Shown here piece by piece: positions 11,778 through 24,392 of a DNA stretch of 64,000 nucleotides. Each line of letters begins with the position of its first letter. The first letter of the stretch is position 1. This stretch comes from Micropterus salmoides. Taxonomy: Eukaryota > Chordata > Actinopteri > Centrarchiformes > Centrarchidae. The stretch is taken from assembly GCF_014851395.1 (NCBI RefSeq), contig NW_024040152.1, positions 19,024,308-19,088,307 on the forward strand, written 5' to 3'. The notes under the pieces were generated by a model. That model saw only the letters and a program-made list of their open reading frames with translations. It was not told where the DNA came from and did not search any database. Both the position numbers and the translations under genes were made by a program.

Positions 11778-13569
11778 CCTCTGATGATAGACATGTATTA
11801 CTGCTAATGTTTGATTATCATCAGAACTAATGGATACAAAAACTTAATATCTGTGGTTCTGGGCTTTAGGTCTCGATGTCATAGACCCAGCTCCTTCATC
11901 TCTCCCCTGGAGGCTGTGGAGGACTGAGGTCCCCGGCCTCTGCCTGGATTGTGCTCCGGCCAGCTCCAGCCCATGCGTGTAATGCTGTTTGTAATGAGAA
12001 ATCTAAACAGGGAACAGCAGTGAGGCATGACAGGAATGTGTTTCCATTGGAGGGAGCTCCACACAAGAAAAAGAGAACAGGAAAAAAAAGAAGAAGAAGA
12101 AACGTTAAGGCATAGTTGTGTCAAGAAGGAACGCTTACTTGGGCCAAAGCGGAAGACTAATGTTATTGTACATTGGCTGTCACTCTGCCAGCCCTCCCTC
12201 ACCAATTGGTTCCTGGTCTCCTTACCAGTTTCTCCCCCGCCTCTGTCTCCCTCTCTCTCTCTGCTTCCCCTAGACTCTGTTTGCTCAGGTGGACAGTGAC
12301 ACAGTTCTGAATGAGCCCCAGTCGTCCCCCCTTCTGCACGCATGGTTGTAGACTGTCATCAAGTCAGAGTCCGGAGGGGCCTGCAGAGAGCTGGAAGTTG
12401 AAGCTCCAACCCGGGTTCATTCTGGTTGGGAGGGAGCAGGAAGTCGAGGGAGAAACAGTGGGAGGAACAAAACAAAAATGGAGAGAAATTGCCAAATGTA
12501 AAGAATTGAGGAGAGTGAGTGGCATAAACAGAGGGAAAACAAAAGGGGAGAAGAAGTTGGGGTGAAAAAGGAAGAAAATAAAGACAAAGAATGAGAAAGA
12601 GCAAGATGGAGAAAAAATCCGACCACCCATTTTGAAAATTAGAGAGGGGTGGTTGTAGTCTGTGGAGGCCGTTTTGGTTTATGGTCCATGGAGGATGTCT
12701 TGAAACAGCTCTGTTTAGTGTTTATTTTATCATGCCACGCCGTCTCAGACCGACTGTCAGGAATCTCATTTTGCAAAGACTAATTACAGTCTAAACACTA
12801 CATTAAAGTCTGCAGGCCACTCCACTTCTCTATTTACTTTTTCTTCCTAACAATCCTGACATTTCTCCACAGATTGATTTTCTCCATAGAAACCACCTCT
12901 GCTGGTGTTTATTTGTTTTCAAACTTGCATGCAATTCATGCTGAAATGGATGGATTCAGAGTTCAGTGAGAACATGAACACCGTAGCTCACTTTGAAAGA
13001 CAGCAGAGTCGGTCCCACCTGCAAAACGCAACTGCATTTCACTCCACATCTGAGCAAAGCCAGGTTTCCAGAATAAAAGAGCAGAAAATACCATGTTCAA
13101 GTTGCCAAAACATTCAACAGATACAATACATTATATAACTGTCAAAGAAGTTAGACGCTTGAGGGAGACAACTGAACACAAAACTGAATAGCTCACTCTT
13201 TCAAAAAATATTTTTCAAAAAAGACAACCAGGAAACTCTGCTTCATTAGCACATGCATGGGTGCTGAGGAGTGGTCACTCAGTGTCAGTCACCTGCATGG
13301 CCGAGCCAGAGGTTGTAATTGCTACCACATGGAGCCAAAGGGCCGGAAGAGAATGCTTTTAAGGCAGCCAGAGAGTTATGGCCTCCCAGATCTTTTAGCA
13401 TATAAAATAAACCTGGGAACTGCCACTGCGTGCGAGTGTGTGTGCGTGTGCCACTGTTTGTATCCTTTGTGTTTTATTTTTCATTTTATGATAACTGCAG
13501 AATACCTGAACCCATGTGTTTGTCTGCAAACCACACTGTGCTTATTGGCAGTTTAATACAGAAAGTTAA

Positions 13570-13865
13570 TTACAACGGTGGTAGAAGAAGTTTTTAGGTC
13601 TTTAACTTAAGTGAAAGTGGAAATACAGCATCACTAGAAATAAAACTCTTGTATTTATAATATGAAGATAATGTTCAAAACGCACACTTGTCATTACTTA
13701 TGCATTAAGGTCTAAGCTTTTTATGTTTAGTTAACTAAATAGGGGAATAAAACATATACAATATTAGATGTAGTGATGTAAAATTATCTAGCAGCACAAA
13801 AAGGAAATAGTCAAGTAAAGTACAAAATGTGCCATACTTGAGTACATGTACTTATCCAACCATCA
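13570..13865 (+). repeat. Dispersed teleost element, 'acttaagtgaaagt' family, copy 1
   Basis: The left end is ggtggtagaagaagtttttaggtctttaacttaag. The right end is ggaaatagtcaagtaaagtac, then gccatacttgagtacatgtacttatccaacca. These match the two ends of an abundant percomorph repeat that begins 'ggtggaagaagtattcag' and ends 'tacttagttactttccacca'. This copy is shortened internally. It is probably a non-autonomous DNA transposon. Confidence 0.6.
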
Positions 13866-15385
13866 GAGTTAACATGTAACTAAAACACGAATACAATAGG
13901 ACACACAGTTGCAAATATGCAGCATCATCCCTCTGTATTCCTCAGTGTTGGAGTGGTTGGAGACTTAAAAATAGGAAACTAGGATTTGTGTGTGTTGTGT
14001 GATTCTTACACTGACACCTGAGGAGTGTTGATACTCAGGCTTGGCCAGTATACCCGGCAGCTGCCTGGGAGGTGTAATAGGTTGTCTTACAAAGCACAGA
14101 CAGGAAATGAACCCTGGTATCAAGCTTGAATCAGCTACATCTGGACTCAATTATTCATCCTGGTTGTTTTTGGCTGGTGATAAATGATTTAGTCACACTG
14201 CTGTCTCAAGTACAAATATATCTATGATACAGCTCAATGTAAAAAGAGAGAAGAGAAGGAGTTAGATTAGGAGAACGTTGCAGTTATTCACCTGCAGCTG
14301 TGAGAAGAACTATTAAATTATAGGAAGAAATCTTATAATCATCCTAAGGACTGCATGGCTTTTTGGTGATTAAATATTTGCAGGGTTGTATCATCACTAA
14401 GCCTCACTCTGTTGCTTGATTTGTCTCCTCACTGTGTTTTCTCTGTTGTGATTAACTACATTCTTATACAATAAATCCACGCTATGCCTTCTTTAATTTC
14501 AAAACAAAGCAAATACATTAGTGTCCTTATCTTGACAGAAGGATCTGATGTTGAAGCTGATTCGAGTATTTTGTTGCACTTGCATGCAGGGTGGAGAAGA
14601 GCAAAAACATTCAAATATCTTTCCCGTCCAAATCAAACACTGGCATTTCTGGTGTGACCACAGGAAAAAGTTTAATAGCTCCTTGGAGGTTATGAACTGT
14701 TGACAGTTAATAAGTCATAAAATTTCCTCCTTAAAGAGGATGCTAGATTCCATCTGCAGGGCACCCAGTACAAAGAACCGGAAAGTAAATATCTCGCAAG
14801 TGGACTGGAATCTCTCAATGGCTGCTCATGTAGAGTCTCTAGAGCATGTCCCTCAAGGCTTCCTGATTTCTAGAGGCATGGAGTAAAATGACCACATTAC
14901 TGAGTAATTTTCCCTCAAAGTACACTGACTTTTGTTTCACTTCTGCAGAAAATGGTGCTTTGAGAGTGGAAGCAGTGTGTTGCAGGCAACTGACCTTCGT
15001 GATTACACCTCATATTATTGTACTTGTCATCTATTTTCTTTGGCCCTTGGGATGTTTGCCATGGTAACAGCACACAGCGGGCTGTATGGAATGACCCATG
15101 CTGTCCTCTGCATTTCCCAGCTTGTCTGTGATGAAGGGAAGTCTCTGCCCATGATCCCTAACCCCTGATGAGGAGGGTTCTCAATTTCAGCTCCAGGTCC
15201 TGCATGGGCCCCATATCCCTCTCTGCTCCTTTGCCACCTCTGTTCCACCCTCCCCATTCAACCACAAAGGGGATCCCCTCCTTGAATAAGCAACTATTTT
15301 TCTGAGCCAAACTGCACCAGATTACCTAAACTGTCCCTTCTGCCCCCAGAGTTCCAAATGCTGGCCATCAGAGCCTGAGTGTGCT

Positions 15386-15625
15386 TGACATTTTGTTTAA
15401 ACGAATATTTTTGGGAAGTGCGCTTATTTGCTTTCTAGCCAAGAGTTAGATGAAAATGATAATTAAGTCTGTACGGTAAATATGACACTACCCCCAGCCA
15501 GTTAGCTTAGTTTAGTAGAAAGAATGGAAACAAAGGGAAACAGCTAGCCTAACTTCATCCTAAGGTATCAAGACAGAATTTCTAAAGCTTAGTTCTCAAC
15601 TTGTTATAGCTTGTTTGGTTAATCT
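15386..15625 (+). repeat. Dispersed repeat, copy B (left arm of an inverted pair)
   Basis: Same family as 10262-10520: aatatttttgggaagtgcgcttatttgctttctag, then tctgtacggtaaatatga, cagttagcttag and ggaaacagctagcct. A reverse-complement copy of the same blocks lies at 16330-16500, so the two form a fold-back arrangement with about 700 bases between. Confidence 0.6.
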
Positions 15626-16329
15626 ACGCAAAAAAAACGTTTTTCTTTGCTGGGAGTAACTTGAAGTCTTGAAGAACGTTGAAGTCTTGATGCCATCATG
15701 TCTTTAAACTTGCTTGCTTTAAACCTGCTGTGCAGAACTTTTGTCTTCCCTTTCTGACAGTCGTTACGTGCTTATGACGTAACTGCCATACTGAGTTGCT
15801 GCTGTCCCCATGGTTACTCCCCCTTCAACTCTGGCAAACCAATCATTGCTGGTTGGCATGAAACCCATCACTACCTGTGTGCCAGCAAAGGCACATCACC
15901 ACAGGTAACTTTGCACCACAGAAACCAGATTTAAAAGCTCTGGTATACTGTCAATACAGAGAGATTTACCTGCCGGTGGTAGGCTTAATCAAGACTGCGT
16001 GAACTTGTTTGGCCATTGCTTGAATGTAATGGAAGTTCATTTATATGTAAAAGTCCCGCAGTCTAGCTTTAAATCACTGAGGACTTTTTCAATAGCCTAT
16101 TAAGCCAAGACCACAATCTTTCCTTAGGCGTCACTAAGTGCTGGGAGTGCATAAACACAACCAAAAAAAAAATGTAATAGTGCTTTAGTTGTTATCAAGG
16201 TTAACAGTGATCGATTTGCACTAACATCTGGCATCCACAATTTGTAACTTGCCAGATACGTGGATTAACAGCATTTCCAAATTATGCTGGTAAAAAAATT
16301 ATGTTTAGAGATGCTTATGGTTAGATTTT

Positions 16330-16500
16330 GTTACCTTCGGACAGAGCTAGGCTAGCTGTTTCCCATGTTTACAGTCTGAGTGCTAAGCTAAGCTAATCGT
16401 CGCCTGCCTTCAATGACATTTGGAATCGAGGTACACGCGAGCGGTATCAATCTTCTACTAATAAGAGTGTTTCCCAGAATGTCACAGTATTCCTTTAATA
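16330..16500 (-). repeat. Dispersed repeat, copy C (right arm of the inverted pair)
   Basis: The plus strand reads gttaccttcggacagagctaggctagctgtttccc, then gctaagctaagctaat, and ends aagagtgtttcccagaatgtcacagtattcctt. This is the reverse complement of blocks in copies A and B. The order is mirror-image relative to 15386-15625. Confidence 0.6.
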
Positions 16501-19274
16501 GTTCCTACTAGACAGCATGACTACTTGATCCTATTGCTGGCGTAGAGTTTCCCCGTCTTTCAGTGAAGAGTAGTGCCTATAATTGTACTGTGCATGGTGC
16601 TTTGACAGGTGTCCATGCCATGTGCCATGACACTGACCTTGACAAGCCGACTGGGCACTGGGGAAACCAGGCTCCAAGCTGATGATGAAGTACAGCCACA
16701 GGTTGGTAAGGGAAAACCAACAAAAGTGTAGACAAGCTCATGCAGCTTCACCTGAGAGCAAAACAAACAATGTTTTGGCTGACTCCTCACAATCTTTTGA
16801 ACATCCTTATGCTGGGATATCCAGAGAAGAAAAGTTGTGTTTTTTGTGTCCTGTGGGGTTGAAAGAAGAAAATCTATTTACAAAAGCCTGAAAATATTTT
16901 ATCACTAGCAGCAGGGGCAGGAGTGTTTTAATGACCTGATCCACAGGCCTCTGGCTGGCTGCAGGCTTTCACAAACTGCAAAGAGCCCACTGGTTTGCCT
17001 GCCAACCCTTGGGGCAGCACTGAGATGAAACAGATAAGATAATTGTCTCTAATGAAATCCAGATCTCTAGGTCTTTCTGGACGAGGAGTAGCTGGGCCCT
17101 TTTCTCCCTTCCCTCTTTTTTTTTTTTGAAGGGGGTGTTCCATATTGATCTTGAATTTGAAGAGAGACTGTGGAAGTCGTTCCCTAATTCAAACCAGAGC
17201 TTGTACACCAGCCCCGGTGGTGCTTTGATACAGTTTGAAGTTCTGCAAGCCTGCTGGACCCGGTTGTCATGACAACCCTAATTATCTTCCTTTACGGCCT
17301 AGTTTTTACACAGGAAAGGAACCATTATGTTCTTTGGGCATTTGCATATCTCTAGGGCAAGTGTTAAAGGTCACAGGAATGAACCAAAATAACACATAAT
17401 ATGAATACTATAGAGCAAACCTATGCGTGTGTGAGAAAAAAAGATGACTCACTGCAACACATCTGATACTTTTACAGGCATTTCCATTGTGAAACATTTC
17501 TTGAGTTACTCACTTAAACATATGTTCTCAAGGACTGTTGACTGCAGTATTTTGTCAAGGTTACAGTAAAGAACCTCTTTGTGTTATTAGATGTTGCTTT
17601 TTTCGATTGCCTCACTAACTTTGCATCACTTTTAATAGCGTGTCACTGTACTTTTTTTCTTTCAAACACATAAAATCAGCCTTCTCAGCCGCTCTCCTGC
17701 TTCCGAGAACTATTTTATTAATACTTTGAGCTTTGTCCTAAACAAACAGCAGCCTAAACACAATACATTACTCATTCTTATAATGTGATAATACACTTGT
17801 AATACAAAATAAACACAGTGCTGTTTTTCCTGATTGGTTTCCAGTTGTGTTCAGACGTCGTCTGTGGAAAGTTAATGTGCCACATGTATTCCTTTGGATA
17901 ATGTACTGTGCGCTGGTCTGTTTGGTTCAAAAACAGCAGAACGTGGCCCAAACTGTGGCATTCACACAGTAGACGTTGTGGTTCTGACATCTTGTTCATA
18001 TATTTTAAAAAGGGAAAAGTGAACGCCTGCCAATCAGCTGCACCAAAGTAGGTCGTTCAAATGATAAACAAGGATTTAATTCATTGCATCAGTGATTGAA
18101 ATTTTATTTCCTCTTTTCTATCCCTTTGATAAAAACAAAAGATGCATATGCCAACAATGCACACCATCCACTTTCAATCCAAAAGGATTTTATACAGTCA
18201 TGCATTGGTGATTTTACATGTATGAATGGAAACTTTTGGACAAACTGCGAAATAAAATGTCTTCATCTCAACTGAATATGTTATGATCACTTGAACTAAT
18301 TAATATTCATATTCATTACATGAAATACACTAATGACATAGTGGGAATTTATAAATGCCTTGGTTTTTCTGTGACAGAGTGGACTATCTGTTTCTCTAAT
18401 CTAATTTCTGTCTTTTACTAGAGTGGGACTGCTCTATGTGATACTGCCAAAAGAAAGTGTTAATGTGCGACAGCATATATAAAAGGATGGAACATTTGTG
18501 TAAAAATGCTAAGTGACAATTTGGTTAACTGAACAGAGATTGAAAGCCAAGTCAGTTATCACCCAGATCTTATCAGCCTGACCAGTGTGACTGAATGAAG
18601 AGCCTTAAGTGGTGTCGCTCTGCCAGGGGTCACAGAGAGCTGCGAATCAAAGGGGGAGCCAGAGGTTGACCAAACACACTGTTCTCCCACTGCCCTTATG
18701 TAAAACTATCTGCCAAACACCAGCGGTCCTCTTTGAACTTGATTTAGCATTAAGGTCACAAACAGCCGGTCCCCTGTTGTAGAGGATGAAGCCAGCACCC
18801 TGATGACATGATGATAGAGGAGATGAGATGAGATTTATGTTGTCTTACACTGAGACTATCAGTGGGTTCTTAATGGGGTCTCAGACTTCACTGTTATAAT
18901 AGTTTATTCCTAATAACTGCTCAGGCTATTGTTCTGGACGTAACTTTTATAAATAGGAGAATATTCATTAAATGTGTGTAAATAGCATTTTAAAAAACAG
19001 ATATACATATTTACACTTTTTTTTTGTCATAATACTATGTAAAACACATTTTTTCAGTTATGTGCCACTGCAATGCGCATCACAATTAGTGGGAAAAAAA
19101 CAACTCATACCAATAATGTAAAAACTCTTGAATCAATAGTTTTTCATTGATGGTATTGCACAGCATATTAATGCATCAGAATTACATTACAAGTTATAAG
19201 AGAAATACATCATACTGAAAATACTTTTTAATAATTAGCATGAAACACATTTGATCAACTTAACAACCAATAAA
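16501..19274. other. Intergenic, no gene seen
   Basis: No supported exon or RNA gene. A poly-T run lies near 17116-17127. The segment about 18560-18800 has more even base composition than its AT-rich surroundings and could be a conserved non-coding element, but nothing in the sequence alone proves it. Confidence 0.45.
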
Positions 19275-19325
19275 ACTATCTATCTATTTATCTATCTATC
19301 TATATACTATATATATATATATATA

Positions 19326-19406
<81 letters not shown>
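19275..19406. repeat. Compound microsatellite (CTAT)n-(TA)n-(GA)n
   Basis: About six CTAT-type units lead into two long TA tracts interrupted by 'ctatat', then directly into about 20 GA units. The TA part can extrude as a cruciform, and the GA part is a homopurine tract. Confidence 0.95.
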
Positions 19407-19411
<5 letters not shown>

Positions 19412-22311
19412 ACACAAAAACTTGTATTTCATATTGGTCATCTGAGCAGGTGGCTCCTCAGTTGGGACTGAAGGATCCTGATGCCACATGGGAAGAGTTA
19501 GCGTCCTGCACCAACGTTCCTGTTGGGATGTGAGGAAATACATGATGAGTCATAACATGTATAGAACATTAATGCCAGGCGGGAACTAGCCCAAAGCAAC
19601 ACATATCAAAAGATGCTGAAGTTGATTTACTCTATTCACTACATCACAGTTATTTGTAATTTAATTTGCTTATTTACTCTCCATAAGCAGTTCAACCACA
19701 TAGTTTCCTTTTTTTCCCAGATTAAACAAAGTGTAAGGTTTCACTCTTAACATTTGTTCAGTTTGTTCGTGCTGTTTGATTTGATTTGAGCACACTTTAT
19801 GTGTTGTAATAGAAACACAATCCTTTTTTTAGGAAACAAATCGCCTCTTCAATTTCAATGAGGTGGGCATTTGAATGGATTCTTTACAGCATAGGTCCAC
19901 TGATTAAGTTCAGTTTTGGCTTGGCATCATTCCACCTTGATGAATGGCATAAACCTGTCATCTGACATTTAGCTTTTTAATGCTACATTTGTCTACATTG
20001 AATTTTGTGATTTTTTTATCCATTACCAAATATAGTATCCATTACAAACTGTAAGGAAGTGGTTTGTTGTGTATGATCCTTTTTCATCATTTGCCATAGT
20101 CTGTATTAGGGCAAGTTTTTGCAGTGATGGTTCCACATAATACTGTTGTCTGCTAAAAATTCACTACATTGAATAACAATCAAGTATTTGAGATGTTTCC
20201 AAAGGAATAAGGAGATCATTGTAACTCAAGGTAACAACACAGCGTCAGTTAAAAGCGTGACATTAGAGTCCCGGTAGTCAGTGTCGGTGGGACTGCTGGG
20301 CCAACAGGTTAATGAAGGCAATGGGATTAATACCCTGGGAGTGGAGTGCCCTCAGGGACAGAAGCAAGGATGCTGCATCATTAGAGCCCTATTAACCCCC
20401 GGGCAGTACACAAGGACTGCATGTTTCACACAGTGCCTCAATAAGGGACAAATTGTGCTCTGCCTGTGTTCACATCCAGGAAGAGGTTACTTCAGTGGAG
20501 ATTTTTTAAAACTTTTATGTGGCAGCATGGATCACGCCACGCACATGCTTACTATTAGAGAATGATATTGAATGTGTAATAATTTGAATAGATTTAACTT
20601 TTCACAGTGTGCTGGGACATTTACTCTGGGAACTGATTCATATCCTTTGTAAGCTTTTGTAGATGTGTAGCTCCGTTTCCAAAATGAGTAAAACACTCTT
20701 CAAACAGTTTACATTCTATAGTGAAGTATTCTTTTTCCTTCTTCCCTCAGAAAATAATCCTTTGTATTTCATGCTCAAACTGGGGCTACAGTAATATATA
20801 TACTTCATCTTGATTGAACATAAACAGGAATGTTTGAAATCACTACGTTGGACTACGGCTGCCCTCCACCTCATCTGTATGTTTAGACTTCCTGTAAGAG
20901 GCCCTGTATTTATGGACAACTGAAGAACACAAATAATCATCCCCCTCGGGTGAAAAATCTGCTTTTATTATCTGCAAAGTTTTGCAATGCCTTTGTGTAT
21001 GCTCACGCTGCCTTCTGATTGCCTGTTTATTATTACAGCGTTTCTGCTGAGCCAATGGGGATCTGGCCAATTCCAAAAGGTGCCAAGCCTTTTCCAGCCT
21101 TTTCCTGTCTGTGACATCATTGTGTTCCCTAAAACACACTGATCCGTGTCTTGTCTGCAGCCTGGGTGGCACACATCACACGCATAAAAAGGTTAAACAC
21201 AAGGTGCACACATTTTCTTTGGACATGGACATTTCAGGTCTTGGATACAATCAGATCACATGCCTAAATCATGGTGTCATTCTTCATGACCAGTGTGTCT
21301 TTCACTGTGATGAAATGCTGACCTGTTATAGTTTCACATTTTCAGCTGTAATCTGTAATTTGCCAACTTTAAACATGGTGCATGTCCACAAGCCTCCAAC
21401 CAGATTTAAACAAGCCAATGGCGTACAATTCCTTTTGTTGTGTCCACTTTTATCAAAATAGCTTTAAGAAACAAAGTTTCAGCAATATATATCAATTACC
21501 TCAAGGGCCAAACAAAGTTTGATGTTGTTATATGATGGATAGAAATCTTTAAATCTCGCAGATGAATGTTTCATTATTAGTAAGAAGACAACTCATTAAA
21601 TACTAAAGTTTTTGGTATTCTTCCTGATGTTCTCTGCAAGTTCACCTTAATTATTAATTGCTGCATTATTAATAAATGCAAAAATATGTGAAACCCTTTT
21701 TGCAGCTGCTTTTGGAAGAATTGGTATTTGAGTTTGTCTGACAACAAAGGTTTTAGTCAATAATTTTGCCAATTTTGTATTTGAAGCCAAACACCTAATC
21801 ATACCTCTCACTGATTTATTCTCATGTATTTACATAAATCAAGTAAGTGCACCACAGGTGTCTGCGCTATTTAAATGTCAAATGCTGCTGAACCCGCACA
21901 GAAATGTTTTTTTTGGCATGAAAGATCCTCACTTCTCTATGCCAAGTTAGATATATGGCATTAGAGCCTGTCTTGGATAAAACTGACAGATATTAAGACA
22001 ATGTTTTAATATGAGAAGCGAGATTCCCATGTGTTTTTGCAGTGATTTCGATCACTTTGTTATCAGCTGACAACTCTCTAGAAGCAACAGTTCACTGCCG
22101 ATGCATTTTGGATTTCCTGAATTGATGATGAAAAAAAGAACACCTGAAACATTCTGAATTTTTAAAATGTCTTCAAACTTTCAGCCAAGTTTTGGTCACA
22201 TTTGGTCCTGTGGCCCTTTTTTTAAAAAGCGGGTCTCCATCTCAGTGTGCAAGGAATTGCACACTGAGCTTAATAAAAGTGTCTACGGTTGCACTTTTGT
22301 GTTTTTTAAAT
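19407..22311. other. Intergenic, no gene seen
   Basis: Open frames are short and have no recognisable protein content. The block around 20220-20560 has few low-complexity runs and a balanced composition, which is compatible with a conserved enhancer, but this is only an impression. Confidence 0.4.
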
Positions 22312-22312
22312 G

Positions 22313-22398
<86 letters not shown>
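22312..22398. repeat. (TTA)n trinucleotide microsatellite
   Basis: About 28 nearly perfect ATT/TTA units. In different frames it gives runs of leucine, tyrosine or isoleucine codons, which explains several artefactual open frames over it. Confidence 0.95.
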
Positions 22399-23892
22399 CA
22401 AACCTTCATTTAACCAAGAAAGGCTCACTGAGATTGAAAATATCCTTTCGAGCGTCCTGGCCAAGATACAAACGAATACAAACAAATGTTTAAACCAAAA
22501 CCGGTAAAAAATTATAAAATGGTTGTGCAAATTATTGTTATTGTCTTCCTTCTTTGCAGTGACCCGATGTGAAAGGGATGGAAATGTAAAAATGTCAAAT
22601 TCTTTGACACACAGTTTTTCATAATCGAATGCCTGATCCCATGGTGCTGTCATGTGAAAAAATAGTATACACAGCTGCAGGTAGCTGCTCATTTTCAACA
22701 GCAGTATAGGTCAGCAGACCCCACAGGTACTCATATATCTGCCATTTGCTCAGAGATATACAAAATTCATGGATTACAATCTAGTTTTTATATTCATATC
22801 ACATTTCCAATCAAATATTTCTTTAAATGAAGTTCCTCTGTTGTTTAACCTGCTGCAACTTTTCACAATACAGGTACAGACTCAATGTTAGTACTGTAAA
22901 TGCAATCACACACCAATGTCAGAGTTTCCATATATTACTGCATCAAAAAAAAAAAATGTTCATAACATCTGGCACAGATGTGTTGATCCATATGAAGTCA
23001 ACTGTTCACAATGTGGCTGCTTTCAACTTGTTTTAACTCTTTTTTTGTGGACAACAACTGATCTGACTTTTCACATGTGTAGCAAATTAAAATCCTCTCA
23101 ACAAAGAGCTGCATTATAGATGTTAATGTATTCAATAATCAACAGACTCCAGATGCAGCTGTCTGTTTCTGTTTAGCCTCTCCTCGGTTTCCTTGCCTCA
23201 AGTGCAGTCCTGTGCTCTGATCTTATCTCCATGCAACTTAAGTACTCATGGCTTTAATATTCACTTTCTGATGCATTGTTAAGGTGTGGATGAAACTGTG
23301 TGTGGCCCTGACATTTGATTACCAACTAGAGGACTTTTCATTTCTGACTGAGACGTAAAATGGAAAATCTGGAATTTCACTTATAATTATGGAACTGGCA
23401 GTAAAGTCTGCACCTGTTCTGTCCTGTGGAGCTCAGAAATAAAATTTTAATGTAACAACATAAAACAAACTTAAGTTGTCCAGAATAAATGCATTGTTCT
23501 TATAAATAATCAGTTACACAAAATTTCTTTCAGTTTCAATATCCCTTTAAAAAACTGACCAAATAAAGATTTAATTAATGAAAAAAAAAGTAAATGCAAC
23601 TATGTTTTTCAACCTGGTACAGGAAAACACTTGAAATAAATAAAAAGAGGCAAAATTTGGAGGCCAAAATCATAAATCTGTTTTTGCAGAATAATTTATG
23701 AGTTACCTGCCTCACATGATATATCACCAGTGAGCTGCATGTGAATGAACTGCTATATTTGGTTACAAAACCGTGAGATTTCATTATCAAAACAAATCCA
23801 GAGAATAATTGTAATTTTTTGCGCCATGCAGGCGCCCATTACTATAGCCTAGTAAAATGTTAAGAACCTTTTATATTAATAAATTAATTAAA

Positions 23893-23940
23893 CAGTAATG
23901 ATAATGATAATAATGATGATAATAATAATAATAATAATAG
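23893..23940. repeat. (AAT/GAT)n imperfect microsatellite
   Basis: Tandem GATAAT and AATAATAAT units, imperfect on the left and pure on the right. Confidence 0.8.
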
Positions 23941-24285
23941 TTGTTATACGTTTAAATCAAGTATTTAAAACATCAACATTATGGCAGTTCTATGTTTATA
24001 ATAAGCTGCAGAAAGATATCACAGCAAATTAGTCATTTAGAAACGTGTTAATTATAATAAATTATAAATAAATAAATGGACAAATTTTTTTAAATGTAAT
24101 TTGAGAGTGCTGTCAATTTAGTCATTTTTAAAATTGGACTTATCGTCCATATCTGTCACAACAGTTCTGGTATATGCTTAGTCACAGGGTAATATGTGTC
24201 ATGCATTTCTTTTGTCTCCCAATAGCTGGATGATAAATTCTTCTCCGTTTCTCCCCACCATTAAGCCTCCTCCCTCCCCACAAAC

Positions 24286-24335
<50 letters not shown>

Positions 24336-24392
24336 AGACAGACAGAGAGAGAGAGACAGACAGAGAGAGAGAGACAGACAGAGAGAGAGAGA
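24286..24392. repeat. Compound microsatellite (CA)n-(GA/CAGA)n
   Basis: About 20 CA dinucleotides run into three copies of a higher-order unit of the form gagagagagacagacaga, so the second half is itself a short minisatellite of about 20 bases per unit. Confidence 0.95.

Noticed and set aside
11879..12343. 154-codon minus-strand open frame
   Set aside because: Polar low-complexity N-terminus from a purine-rich tract, with overlapping open frames on the other strand and no recognisable domain.
12311..12630. Cluster of overlapping open frames on both strands
   Set aside because: A long purine-rich stretch lacks stop codons in several frames. This is composition, not coding.
22306..22698. Open frames with long isoleucine, leucine or tyrosine runs
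   Set aside because: They are readings of the (TTA)n microsatellite.
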